NCBI RefSeq assembly: GCF_007655255.1
Contig: NZ_VMYE01000002.1
Location: 1 to 64,000 of the forward strand
Direction: 5' to 3'
Length of the DNA stretch: 64,000 nt
DNA from: Extensimonas perlucida
GTDB lineage: Bacteria; Pseudomonadota; Gammaproteobacteria; Burkholderiales; Burkholderiaceae_C
Shown here: positions 61,313 through 64,000 of the stretch, one piece after another
Layout: the number at the start of each line of letters is the position of its first letter
How positions within the stretch are numbered: the stretch's first letter is position 1
Program-made: the position numbers and the translations under genes
The notes under the pieces: generated by a model
Told to the model about the DNA's origin: nothing
Databases searched by the model: none
The model's input: the letters and a program-made list of their open reading frames with translations, nothing else

Positions 61313-62101
61313 TCAAAGCGGCTCGATGAGCAGCTTTTCGCCTTCGAGGCGCACCTGCGCGGGCTTGCCCAGCACTTGCGCGGGCAGGGCCGTTTCGGTG
61401 GTGCGGTAGATGCCGGCAATCGACACAAGCTGCGGCTCCATGCAGGTGCTGAAGATGCGCGCTTCGGTGTTGCCGCGCGCGCCCGCGATGGCGCGCCCGC
61501 GCAGCGGCGCATAGACATGCACGTTGCCGTCGGCGATCACCTCGGCGCCAAAGCTCACCACCGACAGCACCACGAGGTCGGCGCCGCGCGCATAGACCTG
61601 CTGGCCCGAGCGCAGCGGCTTGTCGATCACCACGGCGGCAGCGCCGGGCACGGGCACTTCGCGCACGACCTCGCGTACCACCTCGCGCACTACCTCGACC
61701 TCGCGCACGCTGGTCTGCGGCGCGGCCGAGGCGGGCGCTACGGCGCTCGCGCCGCGTTCGCGGGCGGCGCTCGCGTCGGGCGCGGCCACCAAGCCCGCAG
61801 CGTGCGCCGCCGCCATCTGCGCCAGGCTGCCGCCGCGCACGGCCACGGGTTGCGTGCGGTGCTGGCGCAGCAGGGCGCCGAGCGCGGCAAAGTCCACGGC
61901 CGCGTCGCTCTCACGCAGCGCGGCCAGGTCGATCAGCACCGGGTCGTTGTCGAAAAAACCGGGATCGGCGGCCAGGCGCGCGGTGAGCTCGGCCGCCACC
62001 TGTGCCAGATCGGCCGTTTTGAGCAGCACCGCCACCAGGGGCAGCGAGGCGCTTTTGAGTTCAAAGCTGGTGCGGGTCGCGCCCGGGGAGTCCATGGACA
62101 T
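61313..62101 (-). CDS. minC: Septum site-determining protein MinC
   Basis: A 262-aa FtsZ inhibitor. N-terminal domain about 10-115; C-terminal beta-helical domain about 165-262 with LRSGQQVYARGADLVVLSV, GADVIADGN-like and HVYAPLRGRAIAGARGN, the MinD-binding face. The linker contains a short tandem repeat, VREVEVVREVVREVV, longer than in common MinC proteins. ATG at 62101 (or 62095). Confidence 0.94.
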   Translation of the reverse strand: MSMDSPGATRTSFELKSASLPLVAVLLKTADLAQVAAELTARLAADPGFFDNDPVLIDLAALRESDAAVDFAALGALLRQHRTQPVAVRGGSLAQMAAAHAAGLVAAPDASAARERGASAVAPASAAPQTSVREVEVVREVVREVVREVPVPGAAAVVIDKPLRSGQQVYARGADLVVLSVVSFGAEVIADGNVHVYAPLRGRAIAGARGNTEARIFSTCMEPQLVSIAGIYRTTETALPAQVLGKPAQVRLEGEKLLIEPL

Positions 62102-62189
62102 GGGGTGGTGCTGTGTCGAGGAAAAGCACTGTGCACCCAAAAAGCACAGGCGCAGCAGAGCCGGCAAGTGTAATGTGCGCGTGGGTACC

Positions 62190-63092
62190 TCAGACGTCGT
62201 GCGTCCAGGGCGGCAGCGGCGCCCCGCAGTGCATGCAAAAGCGCGCCTCGGGCAAATGCCCTTCGCTCAAGCATTCGGGGCAGGTGCGGGTGGTGACGGG
62301 GGTGGGCGCGATGCCCAGCGAGGCTTGGCGCTGCGCTGCCATCTCGGCCGTCACGATGCCCGTGGGTACAGCCAGGGTGCCCCAGCCCAGCAGCATCATC
62401 ACCGACGAAATGAAGCGGCCCAGGTCCGTCTTGGGCGTGATGTCGCCAAAGCCCACGGTGGTCATCGTGGTGATGGCCCAATACACAGAGGTGGGAATGG
62501 TGGTGAAGCCGTGCGCCGGCCCCTCGACCACGTACATCAGTGTGCCCAGAACCAGCACCACCATGAGCACGCCGGTAATGAACACCGTGATCTTGCGTCG
62601 GCTGGCGTGCAAGGCCAGCGCCAGACCGCGGTACTCGGTCATGTAGGCCGTGAGCTTGAACACGCGAAACACGCGCAACAGGCGCAGCACGCGCACGTCG
62701 ATCAGCACATGCGCTTCGGGCAGTAGCAGCGCCAGATAGGTGGGCAGCAGCGCGAGCAGGTCGACGATGCCAAAAAAGCTGGTGGCGTAGCGCCACGGGT
62801 GCGGCACGCAGGCCAGGCGCAGCAGGTATTCGAGCGTGAACAGCAGCGTGAAACCCCACTCCGCCAAGGTGAAGACGCCGCCCAGGCGCTGGTGCAGCGC
62901 GGGCACGCTGTCGGCCATGACCACGGCCACGCTGAGCAGGATCGCCACGATCAGGCCCTGGTCGAACCAGCGCCCGGCGCGCGTGTCCGACTCGAAAATG
63001 ATGGTGTAAAGCCGCTGGCGCCAGCCCTGCAGGGGGCGGCCCGCAGCGACAGGGCGTGGCGGCGCTGCCTGGGTGCCCCGTTTTTGATACAT
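62190..63092 (-). CDS. Voltage-gated-type potassium channel with C-terminal zinc ribbon
   Basis: A 300-aa six-segment ion channel. S4 has regularly spaced arginines (RVLRLLRVFRVFKLTAYM) and the pore filter is TMTTVGFGDITP, the K+-selective form. After S6 the short cytoplasmic tail holds CPEC ... CMHC (about 272-289), a probable zinc ribbon. ATG at 63092 has GGAAGCGAAAA before it. It is divergent from the enoyl-CoA hydratase-like gene 37 bp away. The role is unknown; membrane potential or stress response is plausible. Confidence 0.88.
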   Translation of the reverse strand: MYQKRGTQAAPPRPVAAGRPLQGWRQRLYTIIFESDTRAGRWFDQGLIVAILLSVAVVMADSVPALHQRLGGVFTLAEWGFTLLFTLEYLLRLACVPHPWRYATSFFGIVDLLALLPTYLALLLPEAHVLIDVRVLRLLRVFRVFKLTAYMTEYRGLALALHASRRKITVFITGVLMVVLVLGTLMYVVEGPAHGFTTIPTSVYWAITTMTTVGFGDITPKTDLGRFISSVMMLLGWGTLAVPTGIVTAEMAAQRQASLGIAPTPVTTRTCPECLSEGHLPEARFCMHCGAPLPPWTHDV

Positions 63093-63129
63093 TTTTCGCT
63101 TCCGCTCCACTTCGACCACTCCTTGTCCC

Positions 63130-63879
63130 ATGCTTCCGCTGCTTCACGTCGATGGTGCCATCGCCACCATCACCCTGCGCCGCCCGCGCGTGGCCAACAA
63201 GCTCACGCCCGAGGACCTGCCCGAACTCATCCGCCACGTCGCCACCGTCAACCAGACGCCCGGTGTGCTGGTGCTGGTGCTGCAGTCCGAAGGCAAACAT
63301 TTTTGCAGCGGCTACGACATCGGCCAGGTCGCGCAGAGCCAGAACAAGGGCAGCGCTTTCGGCGAGATGGTCGATGCGCTCGAAGATTGCCGCGCTGTCA
63401 CCATCGCCGCGATCCAGGGCGGCGTCTATGGCGGCGCCACCGACATGGCGCTGGCCTGTGATTTTCGCGTGGGCACCAGTGCCGCGGAGATGTTCATTCC
63501 GGCCGCGCGCCTGGGCCTGCACTTTTACCAAAGCGGTCTGGAGCGCTACGTCAGCCGGCTGGGTGTCGACATGGCCAAGCGCCTGTTCCTGTGCGCCGAA
63601 AAGCTCGACGCGCGCGCGATGCATGCCTGCGGCTACCTCACGCACCTGGTCGAAGGCCCCGACCCTGCCGAAACCGTGCGCGCCCTCGTGCAGACACTCG
63701 CGGCCATGGCGCCGATTGCCTTGCTGGGCATGAAAAAGCACCTGAACCAGATCGCCCGCGGCCATGCCGACGCCGAGAGCATCGCGCGCGAAGTGCAGCG
63801 CAGCGCAGCCTCGCAAGACCTGCGAGAAGGCGGTCTGGCCTGGCAGGAAAAGCGTGCGCCGGTCTTTCAGGGGCGCTGA
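63130..63879 (+). CDS. Enoyl-CoA hydratase/isomerase-family protein, atypical active site
   Basis: A 249-aa crotonase-fold protein. The oxyanion-hole motifs are HFCSGYDIGQVAQ and GGVYGGATDMALACDFRVG. In hydratases the latter carries a catalytic Glu (GGGxE); here it is Asp (GGATD), and the second Glu region reads ARLGLHFYQSGLERYVSRLG. Hydration of enoyl-CoA may therefore not be its reaction; other crotonase-fold activities are possible. A thioesterase gene follows 35 bp downstream. Confidence 0.82.
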   Translation: MLPLLHVDGAIATITLRRPRVANKLTPEDLPELIRHVATVNQTPGVLVLVLQSEGKHFCSGYDIGQVAQSQNKGSAFGEMVDALEDCRAVTIAAIQGGVYGGATDMALACDFRVGTSAAEMFIPAARLGLHFYQSGLERYVSRLGVDMAKRLFLCAEKLDARAMHACGYLTHLVEGPDPAETVRALVQTLAAMAPIALLGMKKHLNQIARGHADAESIAREVQRSAASQDLREGGLAWQEKRAPVFQGR

Positions 63880-63914
63880 GCCGACTTTTTTCTCCGCCTC
63901 ACCACGCCATTCCC

Positions 63915-64000
63915 ATGTCCATCTGGAAAAAACCCATTTCATTGCAAGCGCTGCAAGACGCCCAAGCCAATACTGCCGCCAGCCACCTGGGCATAGAGAT
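63915..64000 (+). CDS. Hotdog-fold thioesterase, N-terminal part only (window edge)
   Basis: The first 28 codons are visible: SIWKKPISLQALQDAQANT, then AASHLGIEI. This matches the start of MenI/YdiI- and PaaI-like hotdog thioesterases (xIWKrxiTLexLN ... HLGI). It probably hydrolyses an acyl- or aryl-CoA and may act with the crotonase-fold protein upstream. The gene continues beyond the window. Confidence 0.65.
   Translation, partial: MSIWKKPISLQALQDAQANTAASHLGIE

Noticed and set aside
61933-63942. A 669-codon minus-strand frame overlapping minC, the channel gene and the hydratase-like gene
   Set aside because: It crosses several real genes in other frames and has shadow-type composition.

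Overview
The window is about 64 kb of GC-rich, densely packed bacterial chromosome. Gene content and order point to a beta-proteobacterium of the Comamonadaceae (Acidovorax/Comamonas/Alicycliphilus type); the species is not determined. Signs are the two-gene style of cobalamin methionine synthase, an S-adenosylhomocysteine (SAH) riboswitch, the flagellar gene order, and small AGCTGCTT...CAAGCGCT repeats that recur both between and inside genes. I see no tRNA, rRNA, CRISPR array, prophage or transposase gene.

Layout. 216-11632: one-direction catabolic and uptake cluster: two-subunit Rieske dioxygenase, thiolase-fold protein, DUF35/OB-fold protein, acyl-CoA ligase, a five-gene branched-chain-type ABC importer, Rieske ferredoxin and an SDR. 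The order alpha, beta, thiolase, DUF35, CoA ligase is that of the ibuprofen/phenylacetate-type ipfABDEF pathway, in which an aryl-acetyl-CoA is dioxygenated at the ring and the acyl-CoA side chain is cleaved off to leave a catechol. 11664-12566: a DMT exporter. 12619-24813: flagellar basal body and export cluster, fliE divergent from fliFGHIJK-LMNOPQR. 24927-31738: erpA, anmK, an M23 peptidase, tyrS, glmU and a histidine kinase coupled to glmU. 31762-35847: a GGDEF cyclase, then a BMP-family binding protein and guanine deaminase (purine salvage). 35948-42858: MFS transporter, uvrA, pyrF, pgk. 42932-46189 (minus): def, a lipoprotein, fmt, azlC, azlD. 46369-49898: LysM protein, dprA, fpr. 49958-57962: glycine-zipper protein, metH C-terminal part behind an SAH riboswitch, AraC regulator divergent from an Fsr-type exporter, ilvA, PACE exporter. 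58122-64000: patatin, flavin reductase, minCDE, potassium channel, enoyl-CoA hydratase-like protein and the start of a hotdog thioesterase.

The main non-genic feature is a palindromic, transposase-free element of 161 bp bounded by CTAG on both sides (169 bp in all). Three full copies lie at 18742-18910, 34324-34492 and 37375-37543, with degenerate fragments elsewhere. If one CTAG is a target duplication, each insertion adds exactly 165 bp (55 codons); the copy inside fliK is in frame and translated, the other two sit just upstream of guaD and uvrA. A similarly built but sequence-distinct palindrome follows dprA, and a CGTCATTGCGAG-type palindrome precedes the patatin gene.

Starts were chosen from ribosome-binding sites, stop/start overlaps and family length, because many reading frames stay open far upstream in this GC-rich DNA. 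All functional calls are from reading the sequence; no database search was run.
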